Below are positions 7,944-17,005 of a stretch of DNA of 57,298 nucleotides, in pieces. A model generated the notes under the pieces. It saw only the letters and a list, made by a program, of their open reading frames with translations. It did no database searches and had not been told where the DNA came from. How positions within the stretch are numbered: the first letter of the stretch is position 1; every line of letters starts with the position of its first letter. This DNA comes from an uncultured Bacilli bacterium (GTDB taxonomy: Bacteria; Bacillota_I; Bacilli_A; RF39; UBA660). Both the position numbers and the translations under genes were made by a program. Where the stretch lies: positions 1-57,298 of the forward strand of contig CAJTZC010000010.1 of assembly GCA_910583745.1 (NCBI GenBank), in the 5' to 3' direction.

Positions 7944-8593
7944 GATTTCCTCCTAAATTTTAATGTTTTTACCAATTCCTCTTGACCATATCCATTGATA
8001 CGCAGAGCATCTAAATCGTGTGATGTATTATAAAGTGCGTTTAAGCATACGACTTTTATATTTTCGCGCGCAAACTCACTGATGAGCTGAGGCTTGTCGT
8101 CAAAAACTAAAATCGGATTTACGCCCTTAATGTAGTCCATTTTGGCCTCGTCATCTTCAAAAAAATGGATATCCTTATAAGGAATAAAGTGTGTTCTCAA
8201 CTGCGCAATGATTGTACTGCGGACGAAACGCCCTAAAAGAGTATCCGACGTCGATTTTTTTCGAGACGTCGTAATCACCAAATCGCTTCCCGTTTCCTTT
8301 GAAAGTTGACTAAAAAACGAAGAAGCTCCCCTTTTCAACCTTTGGGTGACATAAGGGATATAAAAGACATTCCAAAATTTATTTAAAACATCCTCGGCGG
8401 TGACTCCATACATCGCTTCGATATATTCAGCCAATCGTTCATTAATAAAGACCTCATCCAAATCGTATCCGTGAAAATTGATTTCTAAGTCTGTTAAACC
8501 GTAGAACTTTTTTAAAAAAAACTCGCCATATTTTAATACAAATCCTTCAAAATCCGTCAAAGTGCCATCGACATCACAACAAATAATGCTCAT
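7940..8593 (-). CDS. HAD-superfamily hydrolase
   Basis: A 217-residue haloacid-dehalogenase-like phosphatase. Motif I is CCDVDGTLTDFEG (nucleophile D7 and acid D9). Motif II is the threonine/serine of VITTSRKK. Motif III/IV is IHFFEDDEAKMDYI and ILVFDDKPQL with paired aspartates. A helical cap lies between motifs I and II, so it is of the C1-cap type. The substrate is probably a small phosphate ester. The coupling with plsC may point to a lipid-linked phosphate such as phosphatidate or glycerol phosphate, but this is inferred from position only. GGGAGG lies eight bases upstream of the ATG. Confidence 0.8.
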   Translation of the reverse strand: MSIICCDVDGTLTDFEGFVLKYGEFFLKKFYGLTDLEINFHGYDLDEVFINERLAEYIEAMYGVTAEDVLNKFWNVFYIPYVTQRLKRGASSFFSQLSKETGSDLVITTSRKKSTSDTLLGRFVRSTIIAQLRTHFIPYKDIHFFEDDEAKMDYIKGVNPILVFDDKPQLISEFARENIKVVCLNALYNTSHDLDALRINGYGQEELVKTLKFRRKS

Positions 8594-8704
8594 GAAAAAA
8601 CCTCCCTTTTTAAAGCCACCCTATAATACTATATAAACTTTAAAATGTCAAATCATCTTGCTCGAAAGTAAGTAAAAAACACCATCTTTTTGTCCAAAAA
8701 AATT

Positions 8705-9485
8705 CTAATTGCTCTTACTTATCTTCTTTTTTCGAACATGAGCGTTGAAAACTTCATAGTAGGCATCGATGCATTCTTTTAAGCGCGAAGCTTTCTTGGC
8801 ATTCCTACTTTTATTCTCATCGAGATAGACTCTTTTATTTATTTCCAACATCAATGAATAGACGCCTGAATTTTTTTTACCAAAATACCTGTTCGGTACG
8901 ATGCTGCCTCCGTAGGGATAATTGTCTTTTTATTGTAAAACCATATTCTTTAAAGTGTTTTTTTGTTAAATCGATGAGCTCTAAATCGGCATAATTGGAA
9001 TCGTATCCTAAGCAGATGTCGGGATTATCGGATTTTTGGAAAAACTTTTCTATAAATTCGTCCGAGAACGAATGCAAATCGACGATATAACAGATGCCGT
9101 TTTCTCGAAGCGCCTGTGTCGCAATCTCGTCTAGTCTCTCGTGATGTTTATCATAATATTCGGATAACACTTTCTGTCTATAATCTTCGTCGAACTCTAT
9201 AAAAACGCGTCCATTGGAATCCTTCGTATAGAGTACACCCTGTCCGTACTTGGCCATTTCTTCTGCTTCGTCATCCTTAAATCTTTCGACATCACAAAAC
9301 ATTCTCGAGTAATCGAAAGCGACGACATGCGCACTTTCCCGCGGTAGAAATTCATCGACACCGTAATCTGAAAGAAACCGGTTTTCTTCCTGAATATCAC
9401 TTTCTTCCACGACGAGAGCTTCCAAAAAATGTTTTGGCAGATTTAAGGATGCATGCGGGATATGAATAACGATACAATCTTCCAT
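8705..9485 (-). pseudogene. N-formylglutamate amidohydrolase-like gene, single frameshift
   Basis: The first 190 residues show the N-formylglutamate amidohydrolase (FGase) fold: VIHIPHASLNLP, then the NRFLSDYGVDEFLP block, and YIVDLHSFSDEF. This family hydrolyses N-formyl amino acids or related amides, with zinc bound by histidines. After TIKR the frame breaks, and the next frame reads NYPYGGSIVPNRYFGKKNSG, then Y-S-L-M-L-E-I-N and a basic helix ending at a TAG at 8705. These are the expected P-Y-x-G and E-I-N blocks of the C-terminal third. Removing one base near 8924 restores a product of about 259 residues. It lies 13 bases downstream of a radical SAM gene, so they form one unit. The break could be true loss of function or a sequencing error. 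Confidence 0.75.
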
Positions 9486-9498
9486 AATGATTTCTCAC

Positions 9499-10323
9499 CT
9501 ATTTTTCTTTCTTTGCTTTGACTAATTCTTCATGATAAAAATAATTGATAAATCGAATGCCATTCTTCACACAATACGCATTCAACTCTTCCGCCAATTC
9601 TATCCAGTAGTCCTTTTTATTTTTTACATAGATATCCAAATACGCCTCATAAAGCTCTGGATATTTTTTATTGATATAATCCAAAATGCTCGTCTTGTAC
9701 TTATCTCTCAAATTGAGGTTTTCAAACCAGAATTCATCGACATAATCCTTGGCTTCCTCGATAATCTCTTTCCATTCCGTAATGTAAGGAAAAATGGGAG
9801 ACATAAAAAGCACTGTGTGTATTCCATTTTCGTGCAGAACTCTTAAGCTTTCGAGTCTTTCTTTTATGGAGCTTCCCTTATCCATATCCTTCTGAAACTC
9901 TTCGTCTAAAGTATTGATTGAGAAGGAAACAGTCAAGTTTTTAATCTGTTTCAACAAGTCCAAATCTCTCAAAATTAACTTAGATTTAGTAGAGATGGAG
10001 AGAAAACAATCCGACTGTATGAGTTCTTCTAAAATAGAACGGGTGATGCCGTATTTCTCTTCGAGAGGATTATAGCAGTCAGTCACAGAAGATAAAAAGA
10101 CCGTTTTTCCCTTAATTTTAGCCAAATTAATCTTTTTTGTACAACGTTTCACGTCGACAAAATCGCCCCACTCTTCCGTATGTCCTGTAAATCTCTTCAT
10201 AAACGATGCATAGCAATACATACATCCGTGAGGACAACCCACATAGGGGTTGATGACATAATCACTGGCAGGCAAATTGGATTTTGTCAAATAATCACCG
10301 ACGACGATTTCTTTCACTTTCAC
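9499..10323 (-). CDS. Radical SAM protein, spore photoproduct lyase-like
   Basis: A 274-residue radical SAM enzyme. The 4Fe-4S motif C-P-H-G-C-M-Y-C (C-x3-C-x2-C) is near residue 30, after NPYVGCPHG. The rest follows the SPL-like/Rv2578c layout: VFLSSVTDCYNPLEE, SISTKSKLILRDLDLL, V-S-F-S-I-N-T-L-D and VLFMSPIFPYIT. This subfamily is widespread in organisms without spores and its substrate is not established. True spore photoproduct lyase is larger and has an extra conserved cysteine that I do not see here. It is followed 13 bases later by the FGase-like gene. The start is a plain ATG; no other start is needed. Confidence 0.85.
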   Translation of the reverse strand: MKVKEIVVGDYLTKSNLPASDYVINPYVGCPHGCMYCYASFMKRFTGHTEEWGDFVDVKRCTKKINLAKIKGKTVFLSSVTDCYNPLEEKYGITRSILEELIQSDCFLSISTKSKLILRDLDLLKQIKNLTVSFSINTLDEEFQKDMDKGSSIKERLESLRVLHENGIHTVLFMSPIFPYITEWKEIIEEAKDYVDEFWFENLNLRDKYKTSILDYINKKYPELYEAYLDIYVKNKKDYWIELAEELNAYCVKNGIRFINYFYHEELVKAKKEK

Positions 10324-10402
10324 TGTTCATCACTCCACTCTCTAAAATAAATGCGATATTTCTACTGCTTACCCATATTATAACAGATAATTTATAAAAA
10401 AG

Positions 10403-10425
10403 AAAAAAAGTCGAATCGAATCGAC
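10403..10425 (-). terminator. Terminator of the secreted repeat protein gene
   Basis: GTCGA, a six-base loop, TCGAC and a T7 run on the minus strand, a few bases after the stop codon at 10430. Confidence 0.65.
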
Positions 10426-10429
10426 AATT

Positions 10430-11791
10430 TTAATCCAAATGCAGTTGTTTGGCAAATTCTTTTTGAAACGAATTCATAAGAGACTGCGCTCCACGAACCA
10501 CGTCGACATAACTTTTAAGAACCTTGACGACCTCTCTCTTCGCTTCGTCATTTATTTTTAGAACGGCATACACAATCACAGAAGGTTTACTCGGATTTAA
10601 AAGTGTTGGTGTGTCACTGAATTCGATAGCATCTTCCTCGTCGCCAGTATAATAAGGGACATAGCCTTGTTGAACGATAAATCCATTTGCCAAAGGCGAG
10701 TAACTCAGAGGCTCTCCTATTTCATAATCATTTGTTTTTATACGTGCATCTAACTTTTTAGCATTTTGACTGATAACAGCAATGTTTTCGTTTAGACCTA
10801 TCAACTGGTCTGTCTGAGAACAATCACAGCCGAAGTAATTGACAGCACCTACGCTTTCCGTGCTTTTCTCATACTTGAGTTCACCATAAGGATTGTATAG
10901 AACATAACCTGTAGGCACAGAAAACACGATACCATTTTCGCCGTCGTTCTTTACTGTAGGAGCAACAGCGAGACCATCCGTCAATTTTCCACCATTTTTG
11001 TAATAGTCTGCGAAGACAGCTTTTAACTTGTCCGCCGCGAAGATAATTTTTGCCATTTCATCGGGAACGCCGATGAACTTAGAACAATCATACACTTCGA
11101 AGTCCGAACACTCAGGAAGATAACTCCTATTGATACAATATCTCACCCTTCCAGCATGTTCTATAGTACTTCTTTGGCTATTGAGAAGCTCCAAATCGAC
11201 GGGAGAAGAAGACGTAAGACCTGCATAGACGATACTCCATCCCTTTGGCAAAGTAAGGAGAATTCGGTCCTTGTCCTTTTCTAAATCCGGTTCGATAGCC
11301 ATCGTTCCATGGCTAGTAGGCCCAGCGACACTGTAGGTTTGATCAGGAGCTGTGTAATAGAACACGGCAAGGCTACCTGTTAGATTGTCTTTCTGAGCCA
11401 TATCTCTTGTGAGGTCGGCCGCTTTCAATATGGCATACAAATCATCCCTAACTCCGACAAAGCCCTTGTCGTCGAAAGAACTGTCACTGCTCGACATAAA
11501 AATGGTCGAATCTCCATTATCCAAAGTCATAAGCAATCCTAGCTTTTCTCCATCGACCTGATAGAGAGTATAACCCTTTGGTAACTCTAAAAGTGTTTTC
11601 TGCGTCTTTTCGTTTATGATTTTTTTAGGCATGACGAGAAAATCGTTTCCCGACATCTCTACTTCTTCTATTCCATTTTCGTTTTTTAAATTAGTCTCTT
11701 GAGAATTGTCGCTGAGTGCCAAACCAGCTCCTGCTAGCATACGAATAACCAACAAAACTCCTACAATTTTCTGCATATTTTCTTTATTCAT
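10430..11791 (-). CDS. Secreted or anchored protein with three related modules
   Basis: A 453-residue protein that I cannot name. Residues 6-26 are a hydrophobic segment ending in A-L-S, a signal peptide or anchor. The outer part has three similar modules. Each begins with an L-P-K-G-Y/W or V-P-T-G-Y strand (LLELPKGYTLYQVDG, LLTLPKGWSIVYAG, VFSVPTGYVLYNPYG), followed 15-40 residues later by a short D-C-S-like or S-S-D-S segment and a helix with a D-E-M-A/D-L-Y-A pattern. Four cysteines in modules 2 and 3 (YCINRSYLPEC, YDC, GCDC) may form disulfides. The repetition suggests a modular binding protein on the cell surface. AGGGGA precedes the ATG. It is transcribed alone and ends in a terminator. 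Confidence 0.6.
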   Translation of the reverse strand: MNKENMQKIVGVLLVIRMLAGAGLALSDNSQETNLKNENGIEEVEMSGNDFLVMPKKIINEKTQKTLLELPKGYTLYQVDGEKLGLLMTLDNGDSTIFMSSSDSSFDDKGFVGVRDDLYAILKAADLTRDMAQKDNLTGSLAVFYYTAPDQTYSVAGPTSHGTMAIEPDLEKDKDRILLTLPKGWSIVYAGLTSSSPVDLELLNSQRSTIEHAGRVRYCINRSYLPECSDFEVYDCSKFIGVPDEMAKIIFAADKLKAVFADYYKNGGKLTDGLAVAPTVKNDGENGIVFSVPTGYVLYNPYGELKYEKSTESVGAVNYFGCDCSQTDQLIGLNENIAVISQNAKKLDARIKTNDYEIGEPLSYSPLANGFIVQQGYVPYYTGDEEDAIEFSDTPTLLNPSKPSVIVYAVLKINDEAKREVVKVLKSYVDVVRGAQSLMNSFQKEFAKQLHLD

Positions 11792-11842
11792 AACTATTCC
11801 CCTTAAAAAGTGGTATTACTATACCACAACAATATTTACATG

Positions 11843-12673
11843 TCAAATTTTGCCTCTATCGATACCCTTTATTTCTAAAAAACGATAAAATCTCGCCATG
11901 TCTCTATATTTGCCAGTTCGAAGCTCAGTTTCATAAGCTTCAAACTCTATATTATCGGCATTTTCACCCAACTCTTTATCGACATCATAAGGTACCTGGA
12001 CAAATTCATAGGAGAAACTCTCGTACATATCAGTAGAATCCAATTTACCAGATAAGACGAGATAGTTAGCAAGCGAAGTATTCCTGACATCGCCATCCTT
12101 TTCGTCATTTCGAAAGAGATCGATGGAATTGCCAACTGAACCAGCGTTCAAAACACATCGATTATAAATTCGGTGCAAACTCTGAGTGTGTATATGTCCT
12201 TAGACTACGATATCTGCTTTTTCTTGAGACAAGGTATTCTCGCTTGAAAGAAAAAGACTGTAAAGGCTTTCGATATCATCTTCGTTGCCGCCGATACCTT
12301 CTATGTTCTTCGGAGTGGCATGAAAAAGTCTCACGAGACGACCACTCAAGTAGAATTCGTGACAGTAAGGTAAACTTACTAAATATTTCAAATACTCGTC
12401 AGAAAGTTTGTTTCTATTCCAAGCTCTTCTCGCCTCGTCCAAGTCACTCTTCATCGCTATATTACCGACTAGAATTTTTTCGCAATTGCCTTTAAGGACG
12501 ACTTCACAATTTTTAACTATTAAATCCAAACACTCTTTTGAGTGTGTACCCTTCGCGATGATGTCTCCTAGACAATATATCTTATTGACTCTTCTCTCTC
12601 TCATATCCTCGAGCACGGCTTTGAGAGCTTCTAAATTGCCGTGAATATCTGAAATAATGGCTATTCGTTCCAT
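11843..12673 (-). pseudogene. Metallophosphoesterase interrupted by one in-frame stop
   Basis: A calcineurin-like metallophosphoesterase of 276 codons. The first part shows IAIISDIHGNLEAL (D-x-H), YCLGDIIAKG (G-D-x-x-x-x-G) and VLKGNCE (G-N-C/H-E), then LFHATPKN. At plus-strand 12200-12202 a TAA interrupts the frame. The frame then continues without any shift as GHIHTQSLHRIYN and VLNAGSVGNSID, the G-H-x-H and N-x-G-S-V motifs that bind the metals and phosphate. The stop takes the place of the residue just before G-H-x-H, usually Y, C or H. A single base change (TAT or TAC to TAA) explains it. The truncated product would lack metal ligands. It follows lepB with a 22-base gap and its own AAAGGGT site. 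Confidence 0.8.
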
Positions 12674-12695
12674 CTAAATTTACCCTTTCTAACGA

Positions 12696-13175
12696 TTACT
12701 TTACATTTCCCCACTTGGAAAATGGAAAGAGAACGAAATCGGTTTTTCCTAAAATATCTTCGCGAGGTACACACCCGATGATTCGGCTATCGGTCGAGTC
12801 TTCTCGATTGTCACCCAATACGAAGTACTCGTCTTTTGCGCAATAATCGGCAAAGTCGTAAGTTTCACCTTTCCCAAAATCGTCGTCAACTTGTTCCCCA
12901 TCGACATACAATTCATTCTCTCTATACTCGATATCCTCTTTAGGAAGTCCGATAACTCGTTTGATAAGTCTATCCTTTCCTCTTTTGACTACCACGATAT
13001 CGAAACGCTCGATTTCTTTGTCGTATTTCTTCAGAACCATATAATCTCCATCTTGAAGTGTATCGTTCATGCTCTGTCCATTTACTTTGATAGGAGTTAT
13101 TACAAAAGTACGGACACACAGAATGAGGAGTATGATGAGAACATAACCTGAAATTTCTTTTATTTTATCTTTCAT
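12696..13175 (-). CDS. lepB: Signal peptidase I
   Basis: A 159-residue type I signal peptidase, which removes signal peptides from exported proteins at the outer membrane face. One N-terminal transmembrane helix (residues 8-27) is followed by box B, VNGQSMNDTL with the catalytic serine (S35), box D, DRLIKRVIGLP with the general-base lysine (K72), and box E, VLGDNREDSTDSR. The length and single helix fit the Bacillus-type enzyme. The start at 13175 is preferred over the ATG five codons upstream, since AAGGTGA then sits five bases ahead of it. It leads a small unit with the broken metallophosphoesterase. Its likely clients are the many secreted and surface proteins in this window. Confidence 0.92.
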   Translation of the reverse strand: MKDKIKEISGYVLIILLILCVRTFVITPIKVNGQSMNDTLQDGDYMVLKKYDKEIERFDIVVVKRGKDRLIKRVIGLPKEDIEYRENELYVDGEQVDDDFGKGETYDFADYCAKDEYFVLGDNREDSTDSRIIGCVPREDILGKTDFVLFPFSKWGNVK

Positions 13176-13279
13176 ATAAGTCACCTTCATTATATATTAT
13201 AACACAATGCGTCATAAATGGTTATGAAATTTTAAGCGATGTAACTCGTTTTAATTTACATGCATATTCAGTCTTAGAA

Positions 13280-13420
13280 CTACGAATAACAGATTTTTTT
13301 AATTACATACCCGAAAGTTGGTACCAGTCGAACAATACGAATTAACCCAAAAAAATACAGGAGAAGTCGATAACCATTATATTGAATGGCTTGTTCCGTT
13401 GCTTCTGTATTGTTATTCAT
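13280..13420 (-). CDS. Possible 46-residue membrane peptide
   Basis: This frame lies in the gap between lepB and the next gene. It encodes MNNNTEATEQAIQYNGYRLL followed by one hydrophobic stretch, L-Y-F-F-G-L-I-R-I-V, and a basic tail. No clear ribosome binding site is present and no family is recognised. It may be chance. Confidence 0.2.
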   Translation of the reverse strand: MNNNTEATEQAIQYNGYRLLLYFFGLIRIVRLVPTFGYVIKKICYS

Positions 13421-13481
13421 ATTTACTTTCACTATTACAAAAAAACAAACTCATTATTAAAATAAAAATATAATTTCCTAA

Positions 13482-14012
13482 TTAAACATTGGAATCGTAC
13501 GAAAAATCGATATCGTATTTTTCTTTTAAAATAGATTTCGATTTTTCAAATATTTCTTTTTTATAATTTTTAAATCCTTTCAACAAATCTGACAAATCGA
13601 ACACTTCATCTACGTCGATTTCAAATTCACCATCTTCCAAAATATAATTCTGGTAATATTCATAACTAAAAAGGATTGCTCCGGCCTCGATGATAGCTTC
13701 TTCCCTATAATCACGAACAGAATTTAAGTTGGCATACAACCTTTCGACCTCATTATAGTCCTCTTCACTCAACAAAATAGTATCCTTTAAACTCTTATCT
13801 AGATTAGGATATTCCTTGACATAGTCATCGCCATCGACATAACATTTAACTATCTTTTCGTAACTGTCTTTCTCATGACAGATGAACAATAGTTCGATGG
13901 CCCAATAACTGTATTTCAGCTTCGTAGCTAGCCCCTCTAAATCCGCCTTCCTATTCCAAAGAGTCCGTTTATCAATAAAAAAATTGTTTTTTCCGTCTGT
14001 AATTGTTACCAT
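13482..14012 (-). CDS. Uncharacterised acidic protein paired with an XRE regulator
   Basis: A 176-residue soluble, strongly acidic protein with no recognised family. It is mostly helical, with a tyrosine-rich stretch (FSYEYYQNYILEDGEFEIDV) and a lysine-rich C-terminal helix. GAGGGT precedes the ATG. Its promoter is clear: TTGAAA at 14067-14072 and TATACT at 14044-14049 with 17 bases between. The -35 box overlaps the end of a perfect 12-bp palindrome (14072-14083). The XRE gene on the other strand starts 122 bases away, so this gene is the probable target of that regulator. It might be the effector or toxin of a two-gene cassette; the sequence alone does not show this. Confidence 0.5.
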   Translation of the reverse strand: MVTITDGKNNFFIDKRTLWNRKADLEGLATKLKYSYWAIELLFICHEKDSYEKIVKCYVDGDDYVKEYPNLDKSLKDTILLSEEDYNEVERLYANLNSVRDYREEAIIEAGAILFSYEYYQNYILEDGEFEIDVDEVFDLSDLLKGFKNYKKEIFEKSKSILKEKYDIDFSYDSNV

Positions 14013-14043
14013 ATTGTACCCTCAAGATTATTTTACTTTCCCA

Positions 14044-14119
14044 AGTATACCATTTTGTCATGCTTTTTTCAACCGAATTCGGTGTATATTTTTTACAAAA
14101 CTTTGCTAAACTTTAAATA
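14044..14119. promoter_or_regulatory. Divergent promoters sharing a perfect palindromic operator
   Basis: ACCGAATTCGGT at 14072-14083 is a perfect 12-bp palindrome. On the minus strand TTGAAA (14067-14072), 17 bases and TATACT (14044-14049) form a strong sigma-A promoter whose -35 box abuts the palindrome. On the plus strand TTTACA (14092-14097), 16 bases and TAAATA (14114-14119) precede the XRE gene. A repressor dimer on the palindrome would block the minus promoter and could also limit the plus one. Confidence 0.6.
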
Positions 14120-14134
14120 GAAGGAGGGAATTGT

Positions 14135-14374
14135 ATGTTTTTTAAGGAAGCTTTAAGCAAGAGAATCTTCGAACTCTGTGATGAATATCACTATTCTCCG
14201 AATAGACTTGCTGAATTATCTGCAATACCTCCATCGACTTTCCGTGCAATGATATCAAATAAAGTAGAAAATCCGAGTGCGACCATCATTTACAAAATAT
14301 GCAAAACATTAAAAATAGAGTTAAAAGAATTCTACGATTCCGATTTGTTCAATTTTAAAAAGTTAGACGACTGA
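14135..14374 (+). CDS. XRE (Cro/C1)-family transcriptional regulator
   Basis: A 79-residue helix-turn-helix protein of the Cro/C1 type: SKRIFELCDEYHYSPNRLAE, then L-S-A-I-P-P-S-T-F-R-A-M-I as the recognition helix, and PSATIIYKICKTLKIELKEF. It is all DNA-binding domain plus a short acidic tail, so it has no separate sensor. AAGGAGGG stands seven bases before the ATG. It is divergent from the uncharacterised gene at 13482-14012, and the shared gap holds a perfect palindrome. It most likely represses that gene and itself. Its own terminator begins inside the last codons. Confidence 0.85.
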   Translation: MFFKEALSKRIFELCDEYHYSPNRLAELSAIPPSTFRAMISNKVENPSATIIYKICKTLKIELKEFYDSDLFNFKKLDD

Positions 14375-14392
14375 AAAAGTTGTCTTTTTTTT
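14365..14392 (+). terminator. Terminator of the XRE gene
   Basis: AGACGACT, a short loop and AGTTGTCT followed by T7. It includes the stop codon. Confidence 0.75.
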
Positions 14393-14434
14393 GCATCGAA
14401 AAAAGACATCGTGAACGCGATGACTTTGAATTTT

Positions 14435-16990
14435 TTACTCGCTTCGCAGTGCTTCGACTGGGTCTTTGCGCGAAGCCATCTTCGCAGGAATGAGTCCTGC
14501 AGTGACTGTGAGAATGACACTGATTAAAACGAGTGCTAAGCCTCCGACCAGTGGAAGCACACTTACATTTTTGACGCCGGTCAAACCGTGTACGATGATG
14601 TTGACTGGAATGTTGAGTAAAACCGTCACTCCTATTCCCAGTAATCCAGAGAACAATCCGACGATTAACGTCTCGGCATTGAACACTCTCGATACATCTT
14701 TTTTCGATGCACCGATTGCGCGCAGGATACCGATTTCCTTTGTTCTCTCCAAGACAGAGATGTAAGTAATAATTCCTATCATGATGGAAGAGACGACGAG
14801 AGATATCGATACGAATGCGATTAAGACATAACTGATGATGTTGATGATGTCTGTGACAGAACTCATGAGCATGCCCACTAAATCGCTGTAATTGAGAACA
14901 TTTTCTTCGTTCCCCGCTTTTTCTTCCTGTTTATTATAATCGTCTATGATATCTTTTATCGCATCCTTCGATTCAAAATCCTTCGCGAAGATATTGATAG
15001 AAGAAGGCTTATCTTCATCGATGGCTCCGAGACTTTCCAAGACCGTCTCGTAAGTGGCACTTGCCTCTTCTTTGTATCGGTTGATGACCTCAGCCATCTC
15101 TTCAGCACTGAGACTTGCTAAATATCTTTTTTGTTCGACGCTTAAATCGTCCATACTGAATTCTTTATCGGAAAACTTCATACCAGTCAAAATGTTGACT
15201 TTTGGGTTTTCTTTTTGTTCTTTGACGATGGCAGAATCGTTGATTTTTTCGATGACGTGTCTCTCCAAATCTTTCGTATAATAGACCGCGCCAAGCGTAG
15301 AAGTCTTCACGAGAGAATCTTCATTAGGTTTGATGATTCCGACGACTTCGATTTCCTCAGCTTCGTCCAACTTCTCTTTCATGTATTTTTCGTTCGACTT
15401 GTTGTATGTCCAAACACCTTTCGATTTCTTATAATAATCCGTATTTAAGAGGACTTTAAACTTTAATCCGATGATGTCGTCGAGGTCGTAAACGGACTCC
15501 TCAGATTCTACTGTCTCTCCTGCGACGACTTTATCATAGAGTTCTTTCAATTCCTCTTGGTCCTTTATACCCAGACTGTATAAGATATAATCGGATATTC
15601 TGTTATTTTCATCGACCATGACGACGATTTCGTTGTACTTTTCAGGCATCCTACCGTCGACCAATTCGAAAAGTTTATCGTTCAATTCGTCGCTTTCGAA
15701 GAGTTCTCCCCAAACATTCATAGACATGATACTCATATTACCACTAGCTGCCATCGCACCCATTCCCAATTTATCTAAAACGGTAGATGGATTGACTTGG
15801 ACGATGCCGTTTTCATAGTTCGGGTTGAAAAGCTGTAAGTCTAAATTGTAACCATAGATGATAGAGGTAGTATATTCGTCAATACCGCTCTTTCCACTGT
15901 CCAAATACGTCTTGAACGCTTCCAAATTGTTTGAGCGAACATTCGAACTCATTATCGAAAGCGTATCCGTAATCGTATTGTTCGAATAGATTTTGTTCTT
16001 ATCGTATTCCTTCGCTTCCGTATGTTTTTCCATCGCCGTCGTCATAATCGAAGTCATATCGATGGTCATTCTGTCGATGGTAATCGGATAAGAAGTCAAA
16101 GTCTCCTCCTGTACACCGTCGATGTACTCTTGTACCCCGTTTGATAGAGACAAAATGAGAGCGATACCTATGATACCTATAGACCCTGCAAAAGCAGTGA
16201 GTATCGTGCGACCCTTCTTGGTCAAGAGATTGTTGAGACTCAATTGGAAAGCCGTCTTAAACGACATGTTTGTCTTCACATCTTTTGATGTTGTCTCCTT
16301 GTCCCCTTCACTTTCGAATGGATTGGAATCACCCTCGACGACGCCGTCTTTGAGTTCGATAATTCTCGTCGAATACTCCTGAGCCAACTCGGCATTGTGT
16401 GTGACCATGATGACGAGTCGATCATTCGCGACTTCTTTTAAGAGTTCCATGATTTGTGTACTCGTCTTCGAATCCAAAGCACCCGTCGGCTCATCGGCGA
16501 GCAGGATATCCGGATTGTTGACGAGCGCACGCGCGATGGCCACTCTCTGCATCTGTCCTCCAGAGAGTTGGTTCGGTCTTTTATTGACGTGCTTCTCCAG
16601 CCCTACCTTTTTTAGAGCTTCCATCGACCTTTTGCGTCGCACACTTTTGCTAATCCCTGAGAGGGTCAAAGCCAATTCGACATTCGACAAAATAGACTGG
16701 TGAGGGATGAGATTGTAACTTTGAAATACGAAACCTATCCTATGGTTTCTATACGTATCCCAATCTCTATCTTTATACTTTTTCGTGCTTACGCCATTTA
16801 TGACGAGGTCACCACTCGTATAGTCGTCTAAACCTCCGACGATATTCAAAAGAGTGGTCTTTCCACTTCCAGAGGGACCGAGTATAGAGACGAATTCGCT
16901 CTCTCTAAAACTGATGCTAACCTCTTTTAAAGCTTTCTGCGTAAAAGATTCTGTCTTATACACTTTTGTAATCTTCTTAAGTTCTAACAT
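14435..16990 (-). CDS. MacB-like ABC exporter, ATPase fused to FtsX-type permease
   Basis: An 851-residue fusion. Residues 1-225 are an ABC ATPase: Walker A GPSGSGKTTLLN, signature LSGGQMQRVAIARAL, Walker B ILLADEPTGALD and the H-loop VMVTHN. One transmembrane helix near residue 265 is followed by a large extracytoplasmic MacB periplasmic-core-like domain (about 285-690). Three C-terminal helices of the FtsX family follow, with ERTKEIGILRAIGASKKDV between the first two. This is type VII (mechanotransmission) ABC architecture, used for peptide or lipoprotein export and for resistance to antimicrobial peptides. In many Bacillota the ATPase and permease are separate genes; fusion is seen in reduced Bacilli. 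The ATG at 16990 is favoured by AGGAGA eight bases upstream. The substrate is unknown. It lies downstream of the two ABC half-transporters. Confidence 0.9.
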   Translation of the reverse strand: MLELKKITKVYKTESFTQKALKEVSISFRESEFVSILGPSGSGKTTLLNIVGGLDDYTSGDLVINGVSTKKYKDRDWDTYRNHRIGFVFQSYNLIPHQSILSNVELALTLSGISKSVRRKRSMEALKKVGLEKHVNKRPNQLSGGQMQRVAIARALVNNPDILLADEPTGALDSKTSTQIMELLKEVANDRLVIMVTHNAELAQEYSTRIIELKDGVVEGDSNPFESEGDKETTSKDVKTNMSFKTAFQLSLNNLLTKKGRTILTAFAGSIGIIGIALILSLSNGVQEYIDGVQEETLTSYPITIDRMTIDMTSIMTTAMEKHTEAKEYDKNKIYSNNTITDTLSIMSSNVRSNNLEAFKTYLDSGKSGIDEYTTSIIYGYNLDLQLFNPNYENGIVQVNPSTVLDKLGMGAMAASGNMSIMSMNVWGELFESDELNDKLFELVDGRMPEKYNEIVVMVDENNRISDYILYSLGIKDQEELKELYDKVVAGETVESEESVYDLDDIIGLKFKVLLNTDYYKKSKGVWTYNKSNEKYMKEKLDEAEEIEVVGIIKPNEDSLVKTSTLGAVYYTKDLERHVIEKINDSAIVKEQKENPKVNILTGMKFSDKEFSMDDLSVEQKRYLASLSAEEMAEVINRYKEEASATYETVLESLGAIDEDKPSSINIFAKDFESKDAIKDIIDDYNKQEEKAGNEENVLNYSDLVGMLMSSVTDIINIISYVLIAFVSISLVVSSIMIGIITYISVLERTKEIGILRAIGASKKDVSRVFNAETLIVGLFSGLLGIGVTVLLNIPVNIIVHGLTGVKNVSVLPLVGGLALVLISVILTVTAGLIPAKMASRKDPVEALRSE

Positions 16991-17005
16991 GTGCATTCTC
17001 CTAAT

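Noticed and set aside
9499..10323. Spore photoproduct lyase and a sporulation locus
   Set aside because: Only the general radical SAM family layout is seen, and no sporulation gene cluster accompanies it. YlmC-like and SpoVB-like genes also occur in non-sporulating Bacilli.
12200..12202. Alternative genetic code or selenocysteine/pyrrolysine-like recoding at the metallophosphoesterase stop
   Set aside because: The stop is TAA, not TGA or TAG, and all three stops end normal genes here. A plain mutation or error is simpler.
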